A program made the position numbers and the translations under genes. From contig AP018180.1 in NCBI GenBank assembly GCA_002368155.1, positions 1,632,777 to 1,696,776 on the forward strand: a stretch of 64,000 nucleotides of DNA, read 5' to 3'. A model generated the notes under the pieces. It searched no databases and was not told where the DNA came from. It was given only the letters and a program-made list of their open reading frames with translations. Of this stretch, positions 63,811-64,000 are shown piece by piece (within the stretch, counting starts at the first letter, position 1; every line of letters starts with the position of its first letter). The DNA is from Nostoc carneum NIES-2107 (lineage in GTDB: Bacteria > Cyanobacteriota > Cyanobacteriia > Cyanobacteriales > Nostocaceae).

Positions 63811-64000
63811 TTATGCTGTTTCTATCGGCTCAACAGGTGGTTTATCTGTACCTGATTTGATGCGGGTGATAGTACCTTTGCGGATGCGTTCGCCCTAGGC
63901 GTTGGCGAAGCCATCGCTCTTGAGTACTCCACCAGCTTGCACATATTCGGCGCTTTCTTTTCCGTATCTGCCAGCAACAGACATCAGCATATTTTCACAT
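63811..64000 (-). pseudogene. Reading frame interrupted by a palindromic insert (runs off the window)
   Basis: On the minus strand the frame reads MLMSVAGRYGKESAEYVQAG, then GVLKSDGFANA, a TAG stop at 63895-63897, and continues in frame as GERIRKGTITRIKSGTDKPP to a TAA at 63811. The residues around the TAG come from a palindromic insert (GGCTTCGCC / GGCGAACGC) so the gene looks broken by a small repeat, without frame change. The 5' part lies outside the window. Family not recognised. Confidence 0.5.

Overview
The window reads as chromosomal DNA of a filamentous, probably heterocyst-forming (Nostocales-type) cyanobacterium. The evidence is a photosystem II D1 gene (psbA), a PAM68-type PSII assembly gene next to rpsO, a GAF-GAF-PAS adenylate cyclase of the CyaB1/CyaB2 type known from Anabaena, many HIP1 octamers (GCGATCGC), and abundant short tandem heptamer repeats (GGGGATT/GGGGACT and CAATTAC families) of the kind described from heterocystous cyanobacteria. 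No rRNA, tRNA, CRISPR array, intact transposase or phage gene was recognised.

Layout. 0-11 kb: a small conserved gene, a carotenoid cleavage oxygenase, a PrsW-like membrane protease, psbA (high-light E130 type), tyrA, a pentapeptide-repeat protein with a DUF1517-like partner, a surface lipoprotein, and a pirin gene overlapping a small unknown gene. 11-16 kb: two different PadR regulators (one with a His-rich N-terminus and a triple palindromic operator), DAHP synthase, and the rpsO-PAM68 pair. 16-29 kb: a secreted TPR-CHAT putative cysteine protease, a DoxX-type protein with an ureidoglycolate-lyase-like protein, a methyltransferase, an acetyltransferase, a nucleoside/sugar-type ABC ATPase, a YddA/SbmA-type ABC exporter, and an exported SMP-30/DUF4380 pair. 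29-38 kb: a 1404-residue protein joining a phosphate-binding-protein-like domain, a membrane anchor and four DUF4912 domains; a LabA-like NYN protein; a two-component pair. 38-44 kb: a two-gene membrane module flanked by inverted interspersed repeats, then the adenylate cyclase and a DUF2808 protein. 44-51 kb: a MalT-like LuxR regulator followed by a DJ-1/DUF3703/methyltransferase/DUF1772-like cluster, and DUF4336. 51-64 kb: a haemagglutinin-type exoprotein, an SPFH protein, a glutathione S-transferase, an amidohydrolase, a sulfonate-type binding lipoprotein, a thioredoxin-fold protein and a VIT/VWA protein. A small reading frame broken by a palindromic insert lies at the right edge.

The intergenic DNA is unusually structured. 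At least five families of small interspersed elements can be aligned by eye. They include a ~100-bp element with a compensating central hairpin (4 copies), an element of exactly 126 bp (3 copies), and a ~190-bp element (3 copies, two of them inverted around the membrane module). Tandem heptamer tracts repeatedly begin at, or even supply, the stop codons of genes. The best candidates for undescribed biology are the membrane module at 38.0-38.9 kb, the regulator plus DJ-1/DUF3703/methyltransferase/DUF1772 cluster at 44.1-49.7 kb, and the PBP-DUF4912 fusion. Their functions are inference only.
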